A stretch of DNA of 64,000 nt from Brevibacillus brevis NBRC 100599 (GTDB lineage Bacteria; Bacillota; Bacilli; Brevibacillales; Brevibacillaceae), in the NCBI RefSeq assembly GCF_000010165.1, contig NC_012491.1, positions 3,727,501 to 3,791,500 on the forward strand. Reading direction: 5' to 3'. How positions within the stretch are numbered: position 1 is the first letter of the stretch; every line of letters starts with the position of its first letter. Of the stretch, positions 1-8,404 are shown piece by piece. A program made the translations under genes and the position numbers. The notes below the pieces were generated by a model. The model was given only the letters and a program-made list of their open reading frames with translations. It was not told where the DNA came from and did no database searches.

Positions 1-2229
1 CATTTGAAAAGTGGGACGGAAGTCAATATAAAAAGAAGTTGGCTGCTTATTTGGGCTTGTATACTGTGCCTGAGCTCCGCTTGTTATTGAAGGTGTATAA
101 CTTGGAACTTGACTAAAAGTGCTATCTAACGCTGCAGCTAATGAATCACCTGAAGCTTCAACACCGATTGCCATAGTTTCAGGAATAGCCATCCCACTAG
201 CTGTTAAGCGAGAAAAAGGACCTAGCTCAGCATCCGAATGCGGTAGGAATTGATCAGCCCACTCAAAAACGCTTGAAAGAGCCTCAGCTACCTTGTCCTT
301 TGCAGACAAAATACCGTCTACGATTGTGGTAATAATCTTTTGTCCACTCTCAAAAAGCCCGCTAATCCATCCGCCAAACCAACCGTCTATCGTAGTAAAA
401 GCATTAAAGAATGTTTCTTTGATGGTATCCCATGCCCCTGACCAATCGCCAGTTAAAAACTGAATAAATGCAGTGAAAAGCCCTTTCCAAAAATCAATCA
501 CCATTCCAAAGTAAGCAGAGAGTCCTTCCCAGATTGCAATACCCGCTGATTTTACGCATTCCCACCCTGCTACCAAATAGGCGCTGACCATGTCCCAGTT
601 TTCATAGAGCCACCAGCCAACAGCAATCAATGCAATGACTGCCGCGATTATCAGGAGAATGGGCCATAATGCAGTAATTGACGAGATACCAAAGACACTC
701 ATTGCTGCACTTGCCGCTTGTAATCCAACTGTAATTGGTGTCCAAAGTCCGGCCAGCAGTACGATTGGGCCAATTATCATGGCAAGAGCTGCAACCACCA
801 TCAAAAATGAAACAGCTACCTTCGTGATAAAAGGATGCTCTTGTGTAAAAGTCCCTATCCCTTTTGCAATCTTTGCAAGCAAGCTAACGATTGGTTTTGC
901 GACATCTAATACGGAGCCTCCTATCGGATAAAGTGCCAACTTCATTTCATTTGCCATCGCTTGCCAGTCATTCGAAACTTGGCCAGCTATTTCTGATGTT
1001 TTTCCTGCGAAATCTTCGAGTGGCCCAGCGTTAAACATAGATTTGATAGCATCCCGTCCCGCATCTTCAAACTGTGTTCCAAAAACATTTCCTAAGACTT
1101 CGTCTTGCAACTTCTGATCTTTAATAGAAGCTATCCCAGCAGTAATAGCAAAAATTGCTTGCTCAGCCTCTTTGCCACCTGCCTTGATTTGGTCGAGCAT
1201 TTTGAATAGCTTTTTCTCACCGAAAATTTCCTCAAGAGACCCCAGTGCGTTTTCATCCAGAGCCTTGTTCAATCGAATACCGAACGACTCTTTGAATGCA
1301 TCACCTAGCTTATCAAAATTCAGAGCACCAGCCTCAGCTCCAGCTACAAACATGCCCATCATTTGCTCTGCACTTAACCCTGCTTCTTTAAATTGCGGCG
1401 AATATTCCCAAATGGTATCAAGCAGATCTTCAGCCTTGTCCCCTACCCGTTGATATGCTGCTGTAATCATATCCAACCCTTTAATCGGATCTGTTGCCCA
1501 TTGTTCTTCCATCATATCCAGAGCTCTAGCAGTGCTTACTTGATCGAGACTACCAAAAGACGCCTTTTCAAGAGAGAGAGCTCCTTCAGCCACTTTCTCA
1601 ATCTGTTCGTCCGTCCCTTCTAGTAACTGACGCAACCGTCCATAAGCCTCTGCTGCTTCCATTGGCGTCTCTACTAAACCAGTCGCGAAAAGTCCTTTTG
1701 CTGACTCGGATATGCTTATCATTTCGTCGTCAGTAGCACCTACATTCGCCTGAAGAATACCAAGAGCTTGATCCATGTCTTGTGCGGCAATAGCAGCGGC
1801 CGACAATCCCGCTGTAATTACTGCGCCGCCCGCTGTTGCCAGTCCGCCAATTTCCTCCAAATGTCCTGCCGCAGCTTCGACATGATCCAAAGACTCTGAT
1901 GCCTGGTCCCCAGCTCTAGCAGCGTCACGTAAGGCGCGCTCTAATCGTGAAATGTCCTGGGTGTCAATATCATCTTCAGCTCGTTGAATACGCTCCAATT
2001 CCCGCCTGAGTCGTTCTGCCTCACGTTCAGCATCACTGATCGCATCGTCCAAATCTTCGATTGGTCCAGGGTCAAAATCGTCAAGCAGATCATCCAAGAT
2101 ATCTTCTACATCTTCAGCAGCATCTTCAATATCATCTAAGCCATTCAGAAGTGCTCGGATACTTCGGAGGAGATTGGCTAGCTGTCGAGTCATTTTATCT
2201 TGAAATTCTAAAGTGGTCGTCACTGCCAT
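1..2229 (-). CDS. Phage tail tape measure protein, C-terminus beyond window
   Basis: An open frame runs from ATG at 2229 past position 1 (at least 743 codons). It is preceded by a GGGGGAGA ribosome site and starts 4 bases after the stop of the frameshifted chaperone product. The N-terminal ~110 residues are acidic and helical (many D/E pairs, then arginine-rich heptads). A TP901-like tape measure core with repeated GD/A-rich helices follows, and two strongly hydrophobic stretches lie around residues 420-520. Tape measure proteins set tail length and occupy the tail lumen. Position after tube and chaperone genes, length and composition all fit; low primary-sequence conservation is normal for this family. 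It corresponds in position to XkdO/YqbO. Confidence 0.9.
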   Translation of the reverse strand, partial: MAVTTTLEFQDKMTRQLANLLRSIRALLNGLDDIEDAAEDVEDILDDLLDDFDPGPIEDLDDAISDAEREAERLRRELERIQRAEDDIDTQDISRLERALRDAARAGDQASESLDHVEAAAGHLEEIGGLATAGGAVITAGLSAAAIAAQDMDQALGILQANVGATDDEMISISESAKGLFATGLVETPMEAAEAYGRLRQLLEGTDEQIEKVAEGALSLEKASFGSLDQVSTARALDMMEEQWATDPIKGLDMITAAYQRVGDKAEDLLDTIWEYSPQFKEAGLSAEQMMGMFVAGAEAGALNFDKLGDAFKESFGIRLNKALDENALGSLEEIFGEKKLFKMLDQIKAGGKEAEQAIFAITAGIASIKDQKLQDEVLGNVFGTQFEDAGRDAIKSMFNAGPLEDFAGKTSEIAGQVSNDWQAMANEMKLALYPIGGSVLDVAKPIVSLLAKIAKGIGTFTQEHPFITKVAVSFLMVVAALAMIIGPIVLLAGLWTPITVGLQAASAAMSVFGISSITALWPILLIIAAVIALIAVGWWLYENWDMVSAYLVAGWECVKSAGIAIWEGLSAYFGMVIDFWKGLFTAFIQFLTGDWSGAWDTIKETFFNAFTTIDGWFGGWISGLFESGQKIITTIVDGILSAKDKVAEALSSVFEWADQFLPHSDAELGPFSRLTASGMAIPETMAIGVEASGDSLAAALDSTFSQVPSYTPSITSGAQAQYTSPNKQPTSFYIDFRPTFQM

Positions 2230-2232
2230 TCG

Positions 2233-2436
2233 CTATCTCCCCCTTCTCTTGCCGCGCCGTTTTGCTTCTTCCATTTTTCTCGCTTGTTCTGCCTTTTTCT
2301 CTATCTCCAAAGCTGTTGAAACAAGTACAAACTGTTTCTCTCGTTCCGGCAAGTTCAGGATTACAGATGGCACCATGCCTTTTTCCTGCCAAATATAAGA
2401 ATAGAGAGCCAGATCAGGGCTCTCTTTTATGAGTTT
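2233..2436 (-). CDS. Frameshifted extension of tail assembly chaperone (gpGT-type product)
   Basis: In the -1 frame relative to the chaperone gene, an open stretch of about 66 codons runs from the slippery site to TAG at 2233-2235, just before the tape measure ATG. Its translation is charged and helical (start LIKESPDLALYSYI, end EEAKRRGKRRGR) and it has no good start codon of its own. This is the arrangement of lambda G/GT and many contractile phages, in which a small share of ribosomes slip to make a longer chaperone that recruits tail tube protein to the tape measure. The frame was derived by hand from the sequence. Confidence 0.82.
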   Translation of the reverse strand, partial: KLIKESPDLALYSYIWQEKGMVPSVILNLPEREKQFVLVSTALEIEKKAEQARKMEEAKRRGKRRGR

Positions 2437-2858
2437 TTTACTGCTTCCTCCGCCTCCTCATCTTCAGCGAAATCACTGATTTCAGCGATCGCCTCGAACA
2501 ACGAGTCGATTTCGTTTGGACGGAAAATGCAAGGGACGACATCGATGGCGGCTATTTTTCCGAACTTCGCGAGCACCTGTTGCGAGTCGATACGGAAGTT
2601 GGTACGTTCCGTGTCAATTCCGGCAATTATGATTTCAGCCTTATAGCGAAGGTCATCAAAATCGACTTTACGTTCGGCCTTGCTCTTTTTTCCAGTAACT
2701 GATACTTTGATGGCATTCTTGCGAGTTTTGTAATACACATCGCCGGGTACAGAGCGAATCGGCAGCTTCACTTTATTGCGTTTCCAATCCCATTCCCCTT
2801 TTTCTTCGGCTTGAGTATTCATCGTCAAAAATTCTTCCATGGTCAAAAATTCACTCAT
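2427..2858 (-). CDS. Tail assembly chaperone, XkdN-like
   Basis: 143-residue protein starting at the ATG at 2858 (MSEFLTMEEF), which has GGAGG eight bases upstream; an in-frame upstream start at 2891 lacks such a site. Its sequence and its position between tube and tape measure genes fit the XkdN/YqbN family. Residues ~40-110 carry the conserved K-x-RxxR...AELIIAGI-type core, and the C-terminus is acidic. It should act as the short (G-type) chaperone that coats the tape measure protein during tail assembly. A -1 frameshift near its stop yields a longer form. Confidence 0.85.
   Translation of the reverse strand: MSEFLTMEEFLTMNTQAEEKGEWDWKRNKVKLPIRSVPGDVYYKTRKNAIKVSVTGKKSKAERKVDFDDLRYKAEIIIAGIDTERTNFRIDSQQVLAKFGKIAAIDVVPCIFRPNEIDSLFEAIAEISDFAEDEEAEEAVKNS
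2433..2439 (-). other. Programmed -1 frameshift site A AAA AAC
   Basis: On the minus strand the last chaperone codons read GTA AAA AAC TCA TAA, so a canonical X XXY YYZ heptamer (A AAA AAC) sits in the right register two codons before the stop. Slipping back one base opens the 66-codon extension that ends at the tape measure start. The position matches the known gpG/gpGT strategy of long-tailed phages. Confidence 0.85.
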
Positions 2859-2894
2859 TACACTGCCTCCTCTTTGGCGGTCGCCCCGCATATA

Positions 2895-3296
2895 TTAGAT
2901 GAATTCGTAATCGTCAACTGTTCCTTCGAGGGATGTATCTTCATCAAGTTCACCGTGGCTCCATTTTGCTAATGACAGTGAGTCAGGACAAAAACCAGTC
3001 ACTGCAACTCGATACTTACCAGCAACTTTGTCGTCGAGTTCCCCAATGAAATTCACTTTCTTTTCGGGGTTTGCCGCGATTTCCATGATGAGTTGCTGGA
3101 TATCCGATGTACGTTCAAACGTAGCTGTCATGCTAACGGATGATGCAAGCACACGATGTCTTTTACGTAGCTGCCCAGCCCTCTTACTTTCTCCCTTCTC
3201 AAATTCCTCAGAGAGCTCGAAGCCAATGCACTCGGGAAGTTCCCTTCCATTTTGGTCGTAAAAATGCCCATGGGTACCAGAATACGTTTCTTTCAT
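2895..3296 (-). CDS. Phage tail tube protein, XkdM-like
   Basis: 133 residues, starting MKETYSGTHGHFYDQNG and typical of the XkdM/YqbM core tail tube family (the inner tube of contractile tails). It contains the characteristic G-x-F-x-D-x-[ND]-G-x-x-L entry and the later segment with T-A-T-F around residue 60. It lies directly after the sheath gene on the minus strand, as in PBSX. It polymerises as rings inside the sheath around the tape measure. Length and position match the family. Confidence 0.88.
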   Translation of the reverse strand: MKETYSGTHGHFYDQNGRELPECIGFELSEEFEKGESKRAGQLRKRHRVLASSVSMTATFERTSDIQQLIMEIAANPEKKVNFIGELDDKVAGKYRVAVTGFCPDSLSLAKWSHGELDEDTSLEGTVDDYEFI

Positions 3297-3307
3297 GCTG
3301 TATCACC

Positions 3308-4723
3308 TCACTTCGCTTTGTTGTAGATATAAATTTTTTCGAGTGCATCTTGATGGCGGAAGCCAGCAATGAAATGACCAGCATTACGCGCAGGTGTGTA
3401 AATCGGGTCCTCCCCGTGATACTCCGGGTCTTCGATAAACTCATAATCATTCGCGATCACTTCCAGCGTGGCAAGGGGTCTGAAAACCTCTTGCTTCATC
3501 ATCTGGCAAAAGGCAGCGCGGCGGGCAGGACTGTTGCTGTTTGGCTGCTGACGAATCCACTCCTTTCCTGCTTCCTCTTCTGCATGGAGAATCGTGTGAA
3601 AGGTGTCAGCCACCCTAATCTTGCCGTAGTCTTTTGACTGATCAGGCCCCGGAATAGTCAAGGTATTTACAGGCTCCTGGATGATAACCCGCCTATTGTC
3701 CATGTTTAGCATGAGTACACCCGCTTGCACCATTTCGATTAAGTCCGTATCCGGGTCCCACTCATGCGTTAAAGATTCGAATGGCGTAATGTACAATGCC
3801 ATCGTGTAATTAAGGGGCAGCGAAGCCATCAGGGATGCAATGTAAATTGCCATTTTTGAACTCGCATAGGTGTTCCCTTTCCAACGTGCTCCACTTCCTA
3901 CATTGACAACAGCCATGTGGTTCACATCGGTAGATGCCTTCATGATCGTTTGCTTGTTTTTATCCCTTGTTTCATCGCCACCGAAAACAAACTTGATGTA
4001 ATTACCCACCACGTTTTGTTGTTTAGTCCAGTCTTCTGCTGCCGCATTTAGGGCAGGATCAGCAATCCCAAGAGTAAATACACTATACTTGCCTTTTTGA
4101 GTAGCCAGCGCGCTTTGATAAGCGGTGTATTTTGTCGCCTCTATGCTTGTTCCGCTGTTACCCCCAGTCAGGCTTACACCTGCCGTTGCTTCGGGAAGCG
4201 TATCAGCTATCTTTTTCAAGACCACGAACTCACTGTCTTTGAAAGCTAACACCAATTCATCCACCGTTTTCGCTGCCCGACTGTCCACCAGCTCCGCTCC
4301 CCGATAGATCAGCAACTCTGTTTTGGTAGCATCCAACAAGTTTGGCTGCACTACGACTTTCAAATTGTTGCCTGCCTCGCCTTTGTACTTGGCTTCCACA
4401 AGTAGTACGTCAGTTGCATTACTCTTCAAAGTAACACTTGCAACGGCCGCATTATCCCCTGCCACGCGGTACAGCAGTACCTCCGTTGGATAAGGGTTAG
4501 CTGCCCAAATCAAATTAAACGCTTCTGTGACTCCGAAGATTTTCTCAGCGGAGGCCTTGGTTCGGACTGTTACAAATTCCCCGATTGGGCCCCAATCCGC
4601 GACGATTGGTAATGCAAGCTTTCCGCGATTGCCGATTGTTGTTTGCTCTTTGATGAATGACTTCAAAAAGGAGTAGACACCGGATAAGACTTTGTTTTCC
4701 CCTAGTTGATATTGTCCTGCCAT
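3308..4723 (-). CDS. Contractile tail sheath protein, XkdK-like
   Basis: 471 residues beginning MAGQYQLGENKVLSGVY. The family is recognisable by the N-terminal segment that leads into a glycine-rich fold, by the central domain with LTGGNSGT near residue 190, and by the C-terminal sheath core (TIPGPDQSKDYGKIRV, then ending AGFRHQDALEKIYIYNKAK). The sheath contracts to drive the tube into the host, so this phage is a myovirus type. The start overlaps nothing, and the next gene ends one base upstream (4724). Confidence 0.92.
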   Translation of the reverse strand: MAGQYQLGENKVLSGVYSFLKSFIKEQTTIGNRGKLALPIVADWGPIGEFVTVRTKASAEKIFGVTEAFNLIWAANPYPTEVLLYRVAGDNAAVASVTLKSNATDVLLVEAKYKGEAGNNLKVVVQPNLLDATKTELLIYRGAELVDSRAAKTVDELVLAFKDSEFVVLKKIADTLPEATAGVSLTGGNSGTSIEATKYTAYQSALATQKGKYSVFTLGIADPALNAAAEDWTKQQNVVGNYIKFVFGGDETRDKNKQTIMKASTDVNHMAVVNVGSGARWKGNTYASSKMAIYIASLMASLPLNYTMALYITPFESLTHEWDPDTDLIEMVQAGVLMLNMDNRRVIIQEPVNTLTIPGPDQSKDYGKIRVADTFHTILHAEEEAGKEWIRQQPNSNSPARRAAFCQMMKQEVFRPLATLEVIANDYEFIEDPEYHGEDPIYTPARNAGHFIAGFRHQDALEKIYIYNKAK

Positions 4724-4909
4724 TTACTTCACCGTCCTTTCCTTGAATTTCTTCACGAATTCCTCTGCCTGATCAACTGTCATCTCGTCTGGGGCATCAA
4801 AAAAGGTAGCAATTGCTTCGGTTCGGTTTAACCCGAACTTTTGCTCTGCTACCTTCAAGATTTGCTCTTTTTTATAAGTTGGTTTTTCTTGCTCCTGTTT
4901 GCGAGACAT
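4724..4909 (-). CDS. Small YqzN/YkzM-like phage protein
   Basis: 61 residues, charged (N-terminal SRKQEQEKPTYKKEQ, C-terminal AEEFVKKFKERTVK). In the skin/PBSX elements a short YqzN/YkzM-type protein sits in exactly this slot, between the tail terminator-like gene and the sheath gene. Its start lies inside the preceding gene (38-base overlap), indicating translational coupling. No catalytic motif is visible and its function is unknown; a role in tail assembly is inferred from position. Confidence 0.72.
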   Translation of the reverse strand: MSRKQEQEKPTYKKEQILKVAEQKFGLNRTEAIATFFDAPDEMTVDQAEEFVKKFKERTVK

Positions 4910-5366
4910 GAGGTTTGCCTCCTTTCCTCAATGATTCATCGTAACGTCTATGAATCACTTCTAACGGGTCGTAAACCACCGGGGTATAAGGGATATAAAC
5001 GGTGTATTTCAGCTCAAATGATCGATCTAGGTTATCGGGCTTGCTCATGGTCAAACGACATTCTCGTAAATACTCTACCTGTTGCCTGTTAGGGCCGTAG
5101 AGTGGAAGAGTCCATCGACGATCTGCAAGGTCTTGCCTGACAGCCAAAGATAACCTCGTAAGTTGCTCTATATCCTTTGCAATCAGAACAAAGTTCATCG
5201 TCCCTTTTTCTCGGTAGGCATCAGCACGCCGTGGCTCCGAAATACGAAATGGCTCTTCTACAAACCACATGGGCCGTTTAAAGTCCTTGGGTACAGACAG
5301 GTTCTCTGTTTGGATACCTGTCAGAGAAAATAGCCAGTGTCGTACAGACAGCATATCATCACCCAT
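4872..5366 (-). CDS. Phage tail terminator-like protein, YqbJ/XkdJ position
   Basis: 164 residues. The N-terminal half resembles phage minor tail/tail-terminator proteins (MLSVRHWLF..., then a beta-rich central part with RISEPRRADAYREKG), and the C-terminal tail is basic. The position between the HK97 gp10-like gene and YqzN/sheath matches YqbJ in the skin element. Such proteins cap the tail tube and connect it to the head. It overlaps its neighbours on both sides (8 and 38 bases), showing tight operon packing. The family assignment rests mainly on synteny. Confidence 0.68.
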   Translation of the reverse strand: MGDDMLSVRHWLFSLTGIQTENLSVPKDFKRPMWFVEEPFRISEPRRADAYREKGTMNFVLIAKDIEQLTRLSLAVRQDLADRRWTLPLYGPNRQQVEYLRECRLTMSKPDNLDRSFELKYTVYIPYTPVVYDPLEVIHRRYDESLRKGGKPHVSQTGARKTNL

Positions 5367-5853
5367 CAGGAAACAGCCTCCTTGCTAAATCATCTAGCTC
5401 TTCTTTTACCAACTCGTCCATGATTGACTCGACCTCTGCTACCGATCTTGCAAAATAGTGAACACCGGGAACGCGCTTCCCTTTCAATACCATGCCGTCT
5501 GGATGATCAGGGACATAGATAAATTTTTCTCGATCCCAGTATCCCGGCACAAATTGCCCTTCCCTCTGAGTAAACCCTTCTTCCACGTAGCGTGCATACG
5601 ATAGGTTGGTACCTACAGTGATTTCAGCTCGTAATCCACCCAGCACCAAGTCAAAGATATTTTTCCTGTTACCAATAATCAGTGAGGCGCGAAGAATCCC
5701 GTCCCGTACAGGAACCCTATCTTGAGCTCCCCGCAACACCTGCATACCTGCCATTCGGGCAACCCGATCCATAGAAACCTGTACTTCGCGTTTGTGATGC
5801 TTTTTCAAGCGTTTATACATACGCTCCAGGTCTCTCTTATCTACCTTTGCCAT
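5359..5853 (-). CDS. HK97 gp10-like head-tail protein, YqbI/XkdI position
   Basis: 164 residues with a basic N-terminal helix (KVDKRDLERMYKRLKKHH), then ...RVPVRDGILRASLI... and TNLSYARYVEEGF, the hallmark segments of HK97 gp10-family proteins. It ends with an acidic helix and is inserted between the YqbH-like and YqbJ-like genes. These proteins act at the head-tail joint. The stop overlaps the next start by 8 bases, and its start touches the stop of the previous gene. Confidence 0.82.
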   Translation of the reverse strand: MAKVDKRDLERMYKRLKKHHKREVQVSMDRVARMAGMQVLRGAQDRVPVRDGILRASLIIGNRKNIFDLVLGGLRAEITVGTNLSYARYVEEGFTQREGQFVPGYWDREKFIYVPDHPDGMVLKGKRVPGVHYFARSVAEVESIMDELVKEELDDLARRLFPDG

Positions 5854-6239
5854 CAGATTTCCGGTTCCTCTCCCGTGACAGGATCGATCATTGTAATCAC
5901 TACTTCGTAATGATGCAAGCTTTCAGCGCCATAGACCGGATATGATAATCCCGTTTTATACAGGTTGCCAGCATATTCAGGCTGTTCTATTTGGATTCGC
6001 ATACCCGCTTTTAAATTTGCGTACAAGGTGTGCATGAGAAAGTCCTGAGGCGTAGTCTGTCGCCCCGTAAGCTTCTGAATGCGACCGGGGGAACCGGACA
6101 CCCTGCAAGGCACTTTCTGAACAACAGGAAGCCATTCTGTGCGGTCTTTTCCCCCAGTGAAAGGGTCAGGTTCCCCCCCGACATCCAGAAGGGTAAAAGA
6201 GTGGCACAGAAGCCGCTTATATTCGGTTAGATCATCCAC
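5853..6239 (-). CDS. Head-tail connector, YqbH (DUF3599)-like
   Basis: 128 residues (MDDLTEYKRLLCHSFTLLD...), ending VTMIDPVTGEEPEI-like. Its size and its place between the YqbG-like and gp10-like genes match the YqbH/XkdH head closure family (DUF3599). It is mostly beta and has no catalytic motif. It overlaps the upstream gene by 13 bases. It probably forms a ring between portal/adaptor and tail. Confidence 0.75.
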   Translation of the reverse strand: MDDLTEYKRLLCHSFTLLDVGGEPDPFTGGKDRTEWLPVVQKVPCRVSGSPGRIQKLTGRQTTPQDFLMHTLYANLKAGMRIQIEQPEYAGNLYKTGLSYPVYGAESLHHYEVVITMIDPVTGEEPEI

Positions 6240-6544
6240 AGCTTCTGCCCCCTGTTCTTCCGATATTTGTTGAGGATACCTTCGACTTTAGGGTCATTGC
6301 TCACATAGGAAAACGTCTCCTGATAATCCCCTTGCTTGGTACTGCTCAATCGTCGATCTTGGGCCATGTCTTTGACCACCATTGCAACGGCCAGTTTCAA
6401 TTCGAGAGGAACAGGATCAGGTACCGTCACCTGTCCCTCTACATAAACATTCGCCCGTAGAATGACTGGACCAAGACGACTCGGTTCCCACGATGCAAAT
6501 TCAGCATAAAAACCGATCAGCTCATTACTTGTCAGAATTGCCAT
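6227..6544 (-). CDS. Head-tail adaptor, YqbG (DUF3199)-like
   Basis: 105 residues with a helical layout (LTSNELIGFYAEFASW... then ELKLAVAMVVKDMAQDRR ... YVSNDPKVEGILNKYRK) typical of gp6/gp15-type adaptor proteins, called YqbG/DUF3199 in skin-like elements. The adaptor docks beneath the portal after packaging. It starts inside the 3' end of the small gene at 6525-6698 (20-base overlap). Confidence 0.75.
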   Translation of the reverse strand: MAILTSNELIGFYAEFASWEPSRLGPVILRANVYVEGQVTVPDPVPLELKLAVAMVVKDMAQDRRLSSTKQGDYQETFSYVSNDPKVEGILNKYRKNRGQKLWMI

Positions 6545-6698
6545 CGGTATTCACCGGCGTCTCATCATCTGCAACAGGGTCATCTTCCAGCTTGTATCCC
6601 AATGGTTCGTACACTACTTCAAATGCTTTCCGCGTCACTTTAATTTTTTTCTTCTCCTTGCCACCAGTGATTGTCAGCATATCATTTGGTTTTTTCAT
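6525..6698 (-). CDS. Small phage protein (57 aa) between capsid and adaptor genes
   Basis: Found by reading the gap after the capsid gene. ATG at 6698 is preceded by GAAAGGAGC and followed by 57 codons (MKKPNDMLTITGGKEKK..., then ...YEPLGYKLEDDPVADDE). The C-terminal half is acidic. It overlaps the next gene by 20 bases, as is usual in this operon. Its position corresponds to the YqbF slot of skin-like phages. The N-terminal K-rich segment followed by YKxLGYK resembles a short HeH/LEM-like or decoration peptide, but I cannot assign a function. Confidence 0.7.
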   Translation of the reverse strand: MKKPNDMLTITGGKEKKKIKVTRKAFEVVYEPLGYKLEDDPVADDETPVNTDGNSDK

Positions 6699-6720
6699 GA
6701 ACGATTGCTCCTTTCAATAA

Positions 6721-7695
6721 TTAAGGTGTAGGTACAAATCCGGTAGGACGCAGGACAGCAAATGCCCCTTCTTTGATTACAAGGAACGCAACTTGGAACG
6801 TAGCTTTCAATGCAACCATGTCTTGCTCAGCAAGAGAAAGAGGCTTCCCATCTGCTCCAGTAATGGAGTGAAGAGTCGCCTCACGTAAGATTTCATACTC
6901 GATATTTTTCAGAATGCCTGTCTTGGCCTTTTTGAAGTCACCAGCAATCAGGTCAGCTTTTGTTTTGTCCCAAGCACCGTTTCTGCAGTACTCAATCGGC
7001 AGCGAATACAGTGAATCCTCAGCTACTCCTTCACGTACAGAAGAAAGGTAAAGAGGATCACCTTGGCTATTTTTCAATCCGCGCAAGGATGTCTTCAATC
7101 CGGTATGCCCAGTAAACGCTCGTGGCTCTTGGTCATCAGCTTCAATCAGTGCCATGACATTGTTTACATCATCGGCCAGATTTTGACCCGCGACAGAACC
7201 GCGAGTAAAGCTGTTCCCTACATTGATAGCTGCCCCCAAGATGTTAGAGGTAAACGGTGACTCCGTCCCCATGATCGTAGCTGCATCCAATTTAGTATGG
7301 AATGCTTCAACAATATACGGCTTTAGTTCTTCAAACACATCGATTCGTGAGCGATCCAGCGCTTCCTTTGTCATTGGAATGATGACAGCCAGCTTCTTAG
7401 CGGTCAATGTAACCTGTGTCCAGGAAGCTGTCGAGGTTTTGATACGTTCTCCCTCCCCTACCCAGTAAGCTCCAGGCTTATCCAGAAATACTGGAATCTT
7501 TTTTGTTGCTGTTGTCATTGGTTCCAGTTCAGAAAGCTTCAAAATAGCCGAACCGCGGACTACATCCTTGATGATCTCTTGTGATGTCTCTTCCGGAATC
7601 AATCCGCTAAGACTGCTGCTGAACGTTACTCCCTCATTGAATCTTTGCAAATCGAAATGAAGTGGTGCTTGCTTTACCAGTACCATGCTCTTCAT
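6721..7695 (-). CDS. Major capsid protein (HK97 fold)
   Basis: 324 residues from the ATG at 7695, which has a GGGGGCAA ribosome site; longer in-frame starts run into the scaffold gene and lack one. It shows the HK97-fold pattern: a hydrophobic E-loop region with GEGERIKTSTASW near residue 75, then KKLAVIIPMTKEAL, a central domain (TGLKTSLRGLKNSQG) and C-terminal beta strands ending RPTGFVPTP. The N-terminus carries FDLQRFNEG at residues ~13-21, a tag also present in the scaffold protein and resembling the Prp protease site (see 8401-8613). It forms the icosahedral shell. Confidence 0.92.
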   Translation of the reverse strand: MKSMVLVKQAPLHFDLQRFNEGVTFSSSLSGLIPEETSQEIIKDVVRGSAILKLSELEPMTTATKKIPVFLDKPGAYWVGEGERIKTSTASWTQVTLTAKKLAVIIPMTKEALDRSRIDVFEELKPYIVEAFHTKLDAATIMGTESPFTSNILGAAINVGNSFTRGSVAGQNLADDVNNVMALIEADDQEPRAFTGHTGLKTSLRGLKNSQGDPLYLSSVREGVAEDSLYSLPIEYCRNGAWDKTKADLIAGDFKKAKTGILKNIEYEILREATLHSITGADGKPLSLAEQDMVALKATFQVAFLVIKEGAFAVLRPTGFVPTP

Positions 7696-7711
7696 GAATG
7701 ATTGCCCCCTT

Positions 7712-8404
7712 TTAGATGCGCTGTAATTTGCGTAGGTCTGAGATATTTGGAATGGTAGACTTTTGATTGGCTGGTGGCTTTGCTCCAGGAGTAGTTCCCC
7801 GCGGTGTTTCATCTGCCTTCAACCATGGTTTAGAAGTGATTAACTCAGTAACATGTTTGTCGAGGTTTTTAACCTTGCCTGCATCCGTCACCTCGACCTT
7901 AGAAAGATCAGCCAGACGAATGGCATCGGTCAGTTTATCCGGGTCGACCCCTTGTTTGATTGCCTCCAAGGTGAAGGCATTTTCAATGCGGAGAGATTGG
8001 ATGGTGCCATTGGCGTTTTTCAGGTCGGTTTCCCGCTCAGCCAGCTTTTGTTCCGCAGTTTTTTCAGCCTCTTGCTTTTGCTTATGGGAATCAACAATCC
8101 CTTTCAGATCGTCAGCTTTCTCAATGCCCAAGCCTTTGAGGAAATCACTGACTGCTCCTTGTATGGCGGAATCGTATTCCTCTTTTGAGGAGAAAGCTAC
8201 TGCAGGTTTACTTTCCCCGCCCTTATCGCCTCCTGCAGGTGCTTGACCACCTCCCCCATTTGCACCTGAAGCTGCTCCGGTACCACCACCGTTATCCCCT
8301 GCCTGTCCACCTTGGCCACCTCCATTCCCTCCATCACCAGCAACACCGCCTCCGTCGTTAAATCGTTGCATCCTAAAGGTCCAGTTTGATTGGAGCTTTT
8401 TCAT
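7712..8404 (-). CDS. Capsid scaffolding protein (DUF4355-like)
   Basis: 230 residues. It has a short N-terminal tag (FRMQRFNDGG at ~10-19), a 50-residue glycine/alanine linker, then a helical coiled-coil region (KQKQEAEKTAEQKLAERE) and the NGTIQSLRIENAFTLEAIKQGVDPDKLTDAIRLAD segment typical of DUF4355 scaffold proteins. The C-terminus is basic. It sits directly upstream of the capsid gene. The scaffold is removed before packaging. The ATG at 8404 overlaps the Prp stop by four bases (ATGA) and has AAGGGGAAGGA upstream. Confidence 0.88.
   Translation of the reverse strand: MKKLQSNWTFRMQRFNDGGGVAGDGGNGGGQGGQAGDNGGGTGAASGANGGGGQAPAGGDKGGESKPAVAFSSKEEYDSAIQGAVSDFLKGLGIEKADDLKGIVDSHKQKQEAEKTAEQKLAERETDLKNANGTIQSLRIENAFTLEAIKQGVDPDKLTDAIRLADLSKVEVTDAGKVKNLDKHVTELITSKPWLKADETPRGTTPGAKPPANQKSTIPNISDLRKLQRI

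Noticed and set aside
3140-3637. 165-codon plus-strand frame across the tube/sheath joint
   Set aside because: Antisense to two certain structural genes; no start signal.
7767-8246. 159-codon plus-strand frame
   Set aside because: Antisense to the scaffold gene; its length comes from the biased Gly/Ala/charged codons of the scaffold.
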